Source: Caenorhabditis elegans (Eukaryota; Nematoda; Chromadorea; Rhabditida; Rhabditidae). Taken from it: a stretch of DNA of 64,000 nucleotides. The notes beneath the pieces are model-generated. The model saw only the letters and a program-made list of their open reading frames with translations, searched no databases and was not told where the DNA came from. Positions 21,790 through 32,800 of the stretch are shown here, in pieces. Numbering within the stretch: position 1 is the first letter of the stretch; each line of letters opens with the position of its first letter. The stretch covers positions 16,803,501 through 16,867,500 of the forward strand of contig NC_003283.11 of the NCBI RefSeq assembly GCF_000002985.6, read 5' to 3'. The position numbers and the translations under genes were made by a program.

Positions 21790-24028
21790 TTATAAATTAG
21801 TAATCATAAGACTTTGAGGCGCTGTTGAACTGGTTGCCGAAGAGCTGAACCGTTTTAAACATGGGAATATTTTCTGTGTAAATTCCCGATATGGAGCATG
21901 TAGTGCAATCATTGCAATTGTTGAGAAGAATCCGTGAGATGAGATTATAATTAATGTCAAGTTATTGAAAAATTGATTGTGATATTCAGAAATGCAAGTG
22001 ACCCCGATGTAAGATATGGGTAGAAATACAATGATGAATGGGATGAGAAGCTGAAAAAAGTAGTAAATTGGCCTTATTTTACCGTGGAGGATTGTTTGAA
22101 AGCTTTAGGAAAAACATTAAATTTTTCACTACGTTAATGCAAGTGTGCTCTATCGATAAATTTTAAATACTCTTCTTATTCAAAAACGCGAAAACTTTTG
22201 TCAAACGGAGAAAATTTTGGCGTTATTTTCGACTGCCGAGCAATCGGTTTTGTCAGTTTTTTCAATTTTTCAAATTGCTAACTCGCTGCCCATTATTTAG
22301 CGTAAATTATAATTATTGTTACCTGCAGTATAAAAGCTCTCTGAAACTTTTTGTGTAGATCAAATGTCTTCTGAGACATAGTTTTCGTCATCTGCTTCTT
22401 CAACAATCGATCCGTTACCAACGCAAAAAACCACACCTCAGCAAACATGGTGCATATAAATACAGCACAAGTGATTAGAAAATATCGTTTTGTAATTATT
22501 AAATAAAAAACCCGTTCGAGGTCCACGTAAGGTGGAACACATCCATATTTGAGCAGAAAGTTAGCTTTGCCTGTCTGCTGATCGGGAAGTTTGACTAGAG
22601 ATGGAAGGACGATTGTAGGGAAGATGTAGTGGATTATATAAATTGGTAATGCGAATTTGTGCAGCATTTTGTTGGTCATCACAAGAACGAATAGACGATT
22701 TTCGAAAACTATACTGATTGCCACCATCATGTCTGGAATTAAAAGTAGTTGAAATTTCCAATAGCTCTACTTTGTTTAAAATTAAATCAAATTCTATAAT
22801 AATTTCAATTATAAATTTATTTGATCAAAAACTGATAAACCCTCCAATTAAATTATAAATACCATGATCACATATCCTTTTGATTTCTAGCTAGTAAGAT
22901 TATGCACGTATGCACGTTAGTTAACTACCTATAAAGCATATTTTTAGATTAGAAAAATAGATTAAAGTTAGTTGAGAAAATGCACAGCAGCGAGCTAGTT
23001 TTGTATTAAAAGGTTGCACAGCTCAGCTCTTTCAGGAGTATTTTAAAAATATCAATTAATTTTAAGCTACAAGATCGGTAAAAACATCGCGGCTTTTGAG
23101 CAGATATGCACATAGCAAGAGCCGTCAGAAAACACGAATGTTAAATGGCTGATTAAAAAAAATTACAAAAAAGTTGATTTCCAGGCACAGTGGCATTGAC
23201 AAGTCGGTTAAATCTCATATTTTAACTATTTTTAGGCCACTTTTTGAGCCGCCATAACTTTATTTTGAAATTTTTTCAGCAAGTTTCATTTAGAAATTCG
23301 GCGTTTCCAGGCAATTTTGTGTCCAATAAAACAATAAAAATGTTTGTCTATACCACGTTTAATTTTACCCATCGTTTTGAAGTTTTCATACAATTTTTCA
23401 AAAAAAAAATCTTTAAAAAAATCTTTAAAAATTAAACAAAAGGAATTATCGAATTTTTTGGCTAAATTTGGCAACTTTACTGAATTTCTTTTAAGTTATC
23501 AATTTTAAACAAACATGACAAATTAATAATTTGAAGTTATCCTTCGCAAAATTGAAAAAAAAACCTTAATAAATTATAAAATTTTCAGAAAATTTTTTAA
23601 CCGTTATATTTAATTATTTCAGGTTATTTTCTATCATTTAAAATACACCAAAATTTAAAAATTATAGATTTTCTTGCAGAAAACTTTTTAAAAAACTTAC
23701 ATGCCCCAACAAGAACCACAAAATAAACTTGAGCTTCAACCGAAACACCAATTTCCTTCAAAACTCCTAATGGATACCCGGCGAGCACCGGGAACAATAC
23801 ATATGGGGTCGTGAAGAAGCTAAGTGATAAATCGAATATACAACTGAACACGTGAACATTCATCATACTCCATTTAACCGATTGCATAGTTGGCGGAGTT
23901 TTCAGTAGAACACAGTAAAAACCATAGACATAAACTGGAACTGATATAACACTAATTGCATGAAGAACAGTTTGTTGAAAATCTGCTGTATGAATATAGT
24001 CAGTACGATTGCAATAGGCATACGACAT
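21790..24028 (-). CDS. Serpentine receptor, class H (srh) type GPCR 1, 332 aa
   Basis: A putative chemosensory seven-transmembrane receptor of the nematode SRH family. Exons 24028-23701, 22732-22323 and 22050-21790 (328, 410 and 261 nt) join in phase. SRH marks: an N-terminus with YCNRTDYIHTADFQQTVLHA, then KTPPTMQSVKWSMMNVHVFSC, the PYVLFPVLAGYPLG loop, MVAISIVFENRLFVLV at the start of exon 2, the CVPPYVDLERVFYL segment, and KKQMTKTMSQKTFDLHKKFQRAFILQ before TM6. Exon 3 opens LLIPFIIVFLPISYIG and ends with the HGFFSTIAMIALHAPYREF motif and a short Ser-rich tail. It is the most downstream of three tandem paralogues. No lesion was seen. A family number cannot be given from sequence alone. Confidence 0.9.
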
Positions 24029-24734
24029 TGCACTGAATAATAATTTTTTGAAGAAAAATAAAAATATCAAATGACCAGAAAGCCAGTTTTTTGTTTATGA
24101 GTAATTCTTGTCATTTTCGGAGAAAATTGTCTTCTTTTTCTTGTTCAAAAAGCTCGTTTCAGCTTAAAAATTGCTTTTCTGTCTGTGGAAATAATCATAG
24201 ACTAGCGCATGAATGTTAGTGGCGATAATATCATACTCCACTTCTCTGGTTACTACAACTTGACCAATAATTATTCCCATTTCCTTTGCAAGGTTCGTAT
24301 GATCTTAGAAATGAGAACTATTAGCACTCAACAGGAAGAAAGTGTTCGAGTTAATTTTTTTTTTAGATAAACCCTTTTTTTTTTGGAAAAGGAACTTTTA
24401 AATAGGACCCTTCAAAAAATTGAACCGCATAGGAGCACTTTGAACTGGAAAAAAGTCGAAGTGATATTTTCAGAATATTTTCCCATTTTGAAAATGGCTT
24501 TGAAACTTGTTTTCTTACATGTTTCATAACAATATAGAGAGCCAATATAAAACGTTTTCAAACAAATAAACGTCTGGAAATTTCTGGAAACTGTAAAAAT
24601 TTTTGCATAAAATTAACAAATTTTTAACGTCTTTTTTGAAACCAAAAGATTTTCTATAAGACCAAAAATTTTATTGCACACATGAAATAAAAATAAGATT
24701 TAGAAAAAAAGGGAGCCAACACGAGATAAACTCG
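24029..24734. other. Intergenic space between srh 1 and srh 2
   Basis: AT-rich. The only notable sequence is ATATCATACTCCACTTC at about 24227, shared with srh exon 1 (SVKWSMMN segment) and possibly a tiny relic. No other feature seen. Confidence 0.4.
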
Positions 24735-26255
24735 TCACATATTAGTGACCATCACACTTTGCGGTGCAGTTTGATTGGACGACGAAAAGTCCAGACGTTT
24801 ACAAAACGGGAATAACTGTTGTGTATACTCCCGGTATGGTGTATGAAGAGCTATCATGGCAATTGTTGAGAAGAATCCATGAGATGATATTATAATTATT
24901 GTGATGTTGTTTAATGCCTGATTGTGGAACGCTGACTCGGCGAAACAAGAAAACCCGACATAACAGATTGGTAAGAAGACGATGATGAATGGGATGAGGA
25001 GCTGAATCTATAGATATGAAGCTTCTAACTCAAATCTTGAAGGCTTTTATAGGCTCACCTGCAGAATGAAGGCTCTCTGAAACTTCCTATGCAAGTCCAC
25101 AGTCTTCTGTGACATTGTCTTTGTCATTTGCTTCTTCAACATCCGATTCGTTATAAATGCAAAGAACCATACCTCAACAAACATTGCAACTATAAATGAA
25201 GCACATCCACCCAGAAAATATCTCTTAGTAATTGCAAGATAGAAAACTTTCTTAATATCTACATACGGTGGAACACATTCAAAATGGTCCATCAAATTTC
25301 TGTACCCGGCTTTCTGGTCGGGAATGTTGACCAGTGCCGGGAGGAAGATTATTGGAAGGATATAATGGAGAATGTAGATTGGAGTACGGAACCGTTGAAG
25401 GGTTTTGTCGGAGAGGACAAGGACGAATAGGCGGTTTTCGAAGACGATGGTGATGGAGACCAACATGACTGAAACGGGTTAAACTTGAGCACTAGAACAA
25501 TTTTCGGTATTTTCTGTGCCAAATAGCTTAGAAGTCACCCGACCAAGGTTTGAAGAAAGTTGAAAAAAATTTGGATTTGGCAAAATATTTGGCAAAAATT
25601 GGCCAGAAAACACAAGATTATAGTTTTTAACGTCCAGGGTATAAATTGAAACACTACTGCTTTTCCAAAATTTCAGAGAAATTTTCAAAAAAAAGGCCTG
25701 ACATAAAAAGTTTTAGAACCACTTTTTTCTAGTTCTTAGAGTTTTTTGCAGCTAACAATTTCTGTCGTAGCCTACTTGAAAGGTCCTATTACAATTCACA
25801 TAAACTTCATTAGGGAGCATAAACTTTTAAAACTAAATTCCTTATTACTTTCGCCTGAACTTCAACTAACAAGAAAAATTTGAAAAATGCAACTTTCTAT
25901 AATCAAATTGCCAATAAAACCACTTACATGCTCCAACAAATAACACTACGTACACTTGAATTTCAATCGGTACTCCAAACTTCTGCATAAGCCCCAATGG
26001 ATATCCAGCGAGTACTGGGAATAATATATATGGAATCGTGAACAAACTAACTCCCAAATCAAAAAGACAACTGAACAAGTGTAAATTCATCATACTCCAT
26101 TTCACAGATTGCATAGATATCGGTGTCTTTGCAAATACACAGAAGCCTCCGTAGCAATGAACAGGAATTGAGATATAACTGATCACATGGAGTACTGTCT
26201 CAAAAAAGTCCGGAGTGTAAAGGTAGTCAGTAATGCTGCAGTAGTCGTATACCAT
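24735..26255 (-). CDS. Serpentine receptor, class H (srh) type GPCR 2, 334 aa
   Basis: Exons 26255-25928, 25468-25059 and 25001-24735 (328, 410 and 267 nt). The first two exons have exactly the lengths of the neighbouring paralogues. The N-terminus reads MVYDYCSITDYLYTPDFFET, followed by the QSVKWSMMNLHLFSCLFDLG helix region and YILFPVLAGYPLGLMQKFGV. Exon 2 has MLVSITIVFENRLFVLVLSDK, CVPPYVDIKKVFYL and the SQKTVDLHRKFQRAFILQ motif typical of SRH. Exon 3 ends in TAPQSVMVTNM, shared with receptor 3. Start and stop are clear and no frameshift or stop was found. The ligand is unknown; SRH receptors are generally presumed to act in chemosensory neurons. Confidence 0.9.
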
Positions 26256-26594
26256 TACAATTGAAACAAAGTGAGCAAAATCAAATAATCAAAGAACCTT
26301 GTTTAGAAAAGTTGTCTCAAAAGTCTTTGGAGAACTTGAAAATTGGCTCGCGGCAATAATTATAGGCATGCTATACATAACTGCTTGTTTTGAGGTTTTT
26401 TGGTTTTTCCTGAGTAAGCGATCAGAAATGCAGCGCGCGGTGCTGTCTGGGTGCAATAGGCACTTATGTATTTGAACTTTATAGAAGAGAAGTGAAAGCC
26501 CACGAGTCTGGGTTCAGAGATTATTGTATAGCTTGTGAATTTGGCCGAAAAATAATCTACGTAAAAAAAACAGATACCATTTTGCCCCTGGACC

Positions 26595-26890
26595 CTTGGA
26601 CCCCATGACTCCAGGACTCAATTTATGTTCGCAGGTAGGACATGAATGAGAGGCAGGCGCGGTTTCAGGGCCTGACGCCTGCCTCATCGCCTCAAGTCTG
26701 CATTCTGTCGGGGAATCAAAGGCTTGGTGTCTACATAACATAGTGCAAAAGGTGATTTTTTCGCTGCGGCCGACACTTTTCAGGTTCCTCGCCGCACTAT
26801 AAAAAGGCGCAACTTGTGGCGCGAAGCAGGCGTTTTGGGGCCTACATGGAAGCCCTACCTGTGGGCTCGCAGAATGACGCTTCTCTTATT
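26595..26890. repeat. Dispersed repeat GGCAGGCGCGGTTTC...GACGCCTGCC, srh 2-srh 3 spacer
   Basis: GAGGCAGGCGCGGTTTCAGG and GCCTGACGCCTGCCTC form an imperfect stem. Farther on are CGCCGCACTATAAAAAGGCG and GCGAAGCAGGCGTTTTGGGG. Sequence with the same order recurs at 35030-35180 in phy-3 intron 4 and in part at 55440-55515. Confidence 0.68.
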
Positions 26891-27056
26891 TTTGATCCAA
26901 AAACTACTTAGAAATTGAGATTTTGAAAAATCTATCAAATTTAATACGCTTTATTATTGATGTCGATTTCTTTAAAAAAAGATTTTTTTCATTTTATACA
27001 GAACAACATAATTCAAAGCAAAGAAATTCTGGAAACTCATAATTTATCCCAAAATG

Positions 27057-28521
27057 TCACATATTCGTCACCATTACACTCTGCGGTGCAGTCAGGTTTG
27101 TAGGCGAGGAGCTCAGACGTTTAAAAAATGGAAATAACTTCAATGTATATTCCCGGTAGGGAGCATGAAGAGCTACCATTGCAATCGTTGAGAAGAATCC
27201 ATGAGATGATATTATAATTAATGTCAAGTTATTGAAAAACTGATTGTGATAGTCAAAGATCGCGGTGAACCCGATGTAGCCAAGTGGAACGAAGACGATC
27301 AGGAATGGGATGAGGAGCTGAATATGGATATAGAGCCATTTACATTTTATAGACTCACCTGCAAGATGAATGCTCTTTGAAACTTGCGATGCAAGTCTAC
27401 AGTCTTCTGGGACATTGTCTTTGTCATCTGCTGCTTTAGCTTCCGATCAGTCATATATGCCAAGAACCAAACTTCCAAGAACAAAACCATTATGAAAATT
27501 CCGCAACTTATAAGAAAGAATTTCTTGACAAGGATCAAATAGAATACATTCTTCAGTTCAACATACGGAGGTACACATTCAAATAAATTGATGAAGTTCT
27601 TCTTACCCTCTTCCTGATCGGGGATTTTGATGACAGTTGGAATAACTATTAGTGGTATTATATAATGGATAAGGTAGATCGGAGTGGCGTAGCGATGAAG
27701 GTTCTTGTTGGTCATTACGAGGACAAACAGGCGGTTCTCAAAGACAATACTAATGGCCACCAGTAAGTCTGGAAATTTTTAGGATGGTTATTAGGTGTTT
27801 TACTATTCGTTTAAGTTTTTAAGGTCCTTTGGTTTTTAGCATGCTTTCCTTACTAGCCTTACTAGATAACCCTGTGAAATTATGTTGGCCGATTGGCTTG
27901 AAATTTATGTTATTTGAAAGCTGATATCATAAACTGTAAGAATCTGACTTTCATTTCGGCTTGCAATTTTCACAGAACCAAATTTAGATCAGAAGTTAAT
28001 AAAGTTTGGGCTAATTGCGACCAACATCATTTTTTAATGGCATTTTAATGTAGGGAACAAAATTTGGGTGACATCAATAGGCCTGTTGAAAAGGTCAAGT
28101 TATCACAGTGGGCCGGCACTCTAACCCCAGCTACCAGGCCAAGCCTACATATACCGTGCTCAAGTAAAACTACAGAGTTCAGGACAAACTTACATGCTCC
28201 CATAAAAATGATCATGTAGACTTGAGGCTCTGTTTCCACACCTAGATACTCCAAAAAACCCAGCGGATATCCAGCCATTAACGGAAAAAATACAAATGGT
28301 GTCGTCAAAAAACTCAATCCCAAATCCAAAAGACAACTGAACAAGTGAACATTCATCATACTCCACTTCACGGATTGCATAGATATCGGCGTTTTGAAAA
28401 ATACACAGAAAACTCCGAACACGTGGATCGGAATCGAGATAAAGCTGATGACATGGAGCACCAATCGTTGAAAATCGGCAGTGTGTAGGTAGCCGGTTTG
28501 GTTGCAATAGGCAGGCGCCAT
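27057..28521 (-). CDS. Serpentine receptor, class H (srh) type GPCR 3, 332 aa
   Basis: Exons 28521-28194, 27768-27359 and 27317-27057 (328, 410 and 261 nt) join in phase. The N-terminus is MAPAYCNQTGYLHTADFQRL, then TPISMQSVKWSMMNVHLFSC and FVFFPLMAGYPLGFLEYLGV. Exon 2 carries LVAISIVFENRLFVLVMTNK, CVPPYVELKNVFYL and MSQKTVDLHRKFQRAFILQ. The C-terminal exon is about as similar to receptor 2 (shared PQSVMVTNM end) as exon 1 is to receptor 1, consistent with tandem duplication and some gene conversion. It is the furthest upstream of the three and has no visible defect. Confidence 0.9.
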
Positions 28522-29815
28522 TTGATCATTTGTGTAACACTACTCAAAATGTACCTAGTGAAAGGAGGAGGAGGGTTCAAACTTTGACCGAAATTTTCAG
28601 CTGCTTGAAATCATTGACCATGCGTGAAAGTTTAGAGCTCAAAGTTGAAATTGTGTACACTCCAAAAATAAACCGCCTGGCATTGGTTGGCACTATGAGT
28701 AGTTATTTCACCTGTAAACGTGAACTGAAGTTTTCAGATATCTAACGAAACTCCATAGATAATTTCAGGTCAACTCGAAAAAAAACTCACTGAAATTCCA
28801 GGTTGTTAAAAAATTTTTTTTAAAAATTAAATAATATGAAATGATAACTTGGAAGATATACAACAACTAGTCGGAACTCAGTCTCTTGTTAGCGAATTCA
28901 TTTTTTTGCAAATGCCATATCCGAGCCCGTTTTGGCAATGATAATTGCTTTTCCATTCTTCTGACAACATAATTATAGCACCCCGTATATGCCAGAGTTG
29001 ATAATTTCACACTAGAATGTTAATAATAAATGGCGGAAGTTAGACAACAACGCGTTTTTTCAGTCTACTTTTTTTGAAACATCACAAATCGAGGACAAAT
29101 GTTCTCAAAGGTAAGTTTTTTACACGCCTGCCTGCCTAAAGACAGAATTCACCTGAACATTTTGAAATCTATTTGTTGAGCTTTCAGTAATCAAATTTGT
29201 AATATGGAAAATGCCATTGTTTTAACTTCACTCCAAAATGCAGACAAAGAGATGTAGGGCAGGTAGGTAAGCAGGCGTGAAGGCGCGGATGCCTAGTTTT
29301 TGTGTTTTTGAAAATTTGTTGCCCGTTATTTTAAGAAAACTGAATTTTTTGGAATTTTTCTGATCCAATGTTTCTTAAAAATTTCCGACAACATTTCAAA
29401 AATTTAACTTTTTTTTTTGAAAAAAAAGAAGCAACATTTTTAAAACAGAAATATATCCAAAAATACAAAATCCTATTTGAAAAAAATTTACAGATCCTTT
29501 GAAAATATAGCTTTCAAATTTAAAACTGTCAATTTAAGAATTAATATATTTTTTAACGTTTCTAATAAATTAAAATCCCAAATATATTTCAGCGTGAAAA
29601 AGTTCATTGAACCTTTTCGACCCTTTGCTCCATTTATTCTCCAAAAGTTCATTTTGCACAATGTGCTCAGTACGTGGAAATCGGGATAAAACTGAAGTTG
29701 CATTTTCTGCCGTCGCCGGTATGTTTTCTTTTCTGTTGTTTTTTTTTGTTTCGATAAACTTTCCCACTTTCCGCTTTTTCCGCAACTTAATCATATTTAT
29801 TTTTAGAAAACCATC
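28522..29815. other. Intergenic region, srh 3 to phy-3
   Basis: Divergent promoters of srh 3 (minus) and phy-3 (plus). It holds short GGCAGG repeats at about 29125 and 29260-29290. ATGTTCTCAAAGGTAAG at about 29099 resembles a tiny first exon with a donor but cannot be tied to a gene. No other coding seen. Confidence 0.4.
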
Positions 29816-32800
29816 ATGATTTCTGTCACTTTCCGTCAAATTCTGGGTCTTGTTTCTCTACTGTGTGCCACGTGGCTTTACAGCCAATGCAGACATATTT
29901 GGCTGCTCGCCCAGGACGATTTCAACGAGCAATTCACGAATTTTTTGGGTGAAAAATGGTGGAGCACGGATCAGTTGGAGCTTTGTGATGATGAGACAAA
30001 GGACACGAAATGGCAGAAAAATGGTGAGTGTCTGTGTGTAATCGCGCTCCGTTGATAATTTTATATTTGGTATATACCGTTTTTTTGTCCGCAGAGCGCG
30101 CTTGCAGCAAGGCTACTTAGCAAAATTTGGGGGTTTATCAGTTTTCAAAAGATTTATTTCAATTTCTCTCCATTAACTTTCATAAGTAGCAATGAAAAAT
30201 GCGATTATCATATTTAATTTTTTTTTTGACAATAAAAAATCAATAAGCTCAAGCACATAAAAATCTACAAAAAGATCACCACTTCTTATTCCTCTTCCTC
30301 CTCTTCTTCCTCTTCCTCTTCGGCTTCTGGCTCTTCAGCTGCTGGCTCGGCGGCTTCTGGTTCTGGCTCGGCCTCTGGCTCGACTGGAGCAGCTAGTTCC
30401 ACTGGTGCAGCCTCTTCTTCCTTCTTCTCTTTCTTGGACCATTCTGGTTTTCCGTCGGCGGTTCCCTTCTTCTTTGCCATGATTTCGTCGAGGTCCGTCT
30501 CCTTTTTGACCACTTTCAGGTTGTTGCGGAAGTTTGATTTTTCCTGAAATTTATTGTTATTTGGTGGAAATCAATTGGAACAATTTGAGAACTTTAAAAA
30601 AACTAAAATGTTTTTAAAAAGATATCGGAATATTTTTCAATGGAAATTTTCAGTCAAATTTTTCTTTCCGAAATTAAATAGTGGTTTGCCGTGTTTGAGT
30701 TGAGCATTTTAACATTTTTTTACACAATTTTAACGCATTTTTGGTGTTTTCTGCATTTGGCACGAAAAGTTGTTGCAACCGACAGTTCACGGGAATTAGC
30801 GAGCTTTGGGTGATCCCCAAAGATGTCGGCTGCATCTGTTTTGCAAACGCAATAGTTAGATGCCCACATTTATAGTTTGCAGCCGACACCTAACTGGTCT
30901 GTTCAAAAAATTTCAAAAATTGTCTTGCAGCAGCCGACACCTAACGAGGCTTCGAAAAGTTTCTACAAAATTCATTATTTCCAATCTCTCACCTTAACTT
31001 CTCCGGATGACTTGAACTTGTTGTCGTACTTGGACACCTTCTTCAATGTTGGCTTCACAAACTTTCCTCTCAAGTCATTAACTTGAATAGTCAACTGATT
31101 GATCTCTGCCTCAGTCTGGGATACTCCGAAGTTGATATCGAACTTCTCCTCCTCAAGAGCACAAACTCTGGCGAACATATCCTCATAGATCTTCAAGAGT
31201 TGTCCCTGATCATTGATCGAGTCGACGTCTGGAAGTGGGATAGTACGCTGCTGAAGGGTCTTCTGACGTTCTTGCTCCTTGAGCATTTGCTGTTGCTTCA
31301 AGTCCTCGGCGGCTTTCATCATGAGAAGTTTCTGGAATTATTCTGATATCTAAAAAGTTACAGCCAAGGCTTTACTCACTCTAAGCTTCTTCTTTCTTTC
31401 TGGAGTCAAGAAACCCTTCTTCTTGGATCCCTTCTTTGCTGCCTCCTCCATACGCTTACGGACTTCGGCTTTCTTGAGCTCACGCTCTTGAGCCTTGCGG
31501 GCGGCATCCTGAAATTAATTTTAAGTAATCTGAAAATTGAGCAACTTCTTACGTCCTCAACATCAGCCTGAGCTCCGCCGTAGCGAATGTTCTCGTCTTC
31601 AATCAGCATTTTGGCGGGGAAAAATGACCTGGAAAAGTTGATCTGTGAGAAGTGGCAAGCGGGGCGGGAAAGAGAAATTGAGCAATAAATCTTGATTAGT
31701 ATGTGTGCGGAGCAGGAAGGAAAAATAATAGCATATGGAAGAAGTTAGTAGAGAAATGGGATTTGAGAATTAGAACAAAGAACATAAAATGTTCTGAAAG
31801 ATACTACGGTAACCTAAAGAGGCCGACGCAGCCGACCGGTGGCGGCGGCGGCAAACCCGGGAAATGTCGGCTGCAAACTAATTTTCAGTATAGGCTTAGA
31901 TATCTGCAGCTGACACTTAACCGGGTGTATTTTGTACATTTAAAGCATCGAGACATTTTGTTGAACCCGGCAGATGTCGGCCGCAAGTTTCCATAAAACA
32001 GAGGTTTTTGTAATTTTTTCCAGCCAAAATTTTAAGACGTAATAGATTGTGAACCCGGGAAATGTCGGGTGCAAGGAAATTAATTTATATTTAGATGATA
32101 CGTTATAGCAGCCGACACATAACTGGGTTTAGCGGAACTTTGGGAACCCGTGAGAAATCAGCTGCAAGCAGCTTCGATAGTTTTTAAAAAGTAAAATGTT
32201 GTCGCCGACATTGATACAATTTAGTTTAACCCAGGACATGTTGGCTGCAAGAAAGTTTTGCAAAAAGTGTAAAAAACAAAAACAAATCTGCAGCCGACAT
32301 TGAATTGGTTTTCACAAGACCAACAGTTTCCAATGCATCCGACATCTCACAGGGTTTTCCAAAATTCTATTAAAGCTTGCTGCAGCAGACTGAATTTTAC
32401 GAAATATTCACAAAACCACAATTCATAATGGCAGCCGCAAAAAACCCGGCCGATGGCATATTAATCAGGCTAGACAAGATATACGGTAAAAAAGTAAGAC
32501 CTGGAAAATCAAAAAGCATGACGTAATCTGATCACAACGAATGGCAGAATGAGTGAATCAGGAGGAGAAGACTGAAAACTAAAACCAAAGTTTAAAACAT
32601 GTTTTTCCTGCGGAACCCCCTCCCTCCCTGTTTTCCCCTGCTCTCCGCCTCCATCTTGTACTCTCTCTCTATCTCCCGTCTATAACTTTTGCTCCTACTG
32701 CTGATGCACATATTGCATACGAAACAAAACGAAGAAGCGAACAGTGTAATAAAACAGGGCGAAAAAGAATGGCGGAGGCGGGCAAGAAGCACTAGTGAAA

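Noticed and set aside
29099-29115. Tiny first exon ATGTTCTCAAAG with GTAAG donor upstream of phy-3
   Set aside because: phy-3 has its own ATG directly after a trans-splice acceptor at 29805, and joining this exon gives no supported product.
30286-31609. Troponin T as the identity of the nested muscle gene
   Set aside because: The acidic tail suggested it, but the [11 protein letters not shown] inhibitory motif and overall order are those of troponin I.
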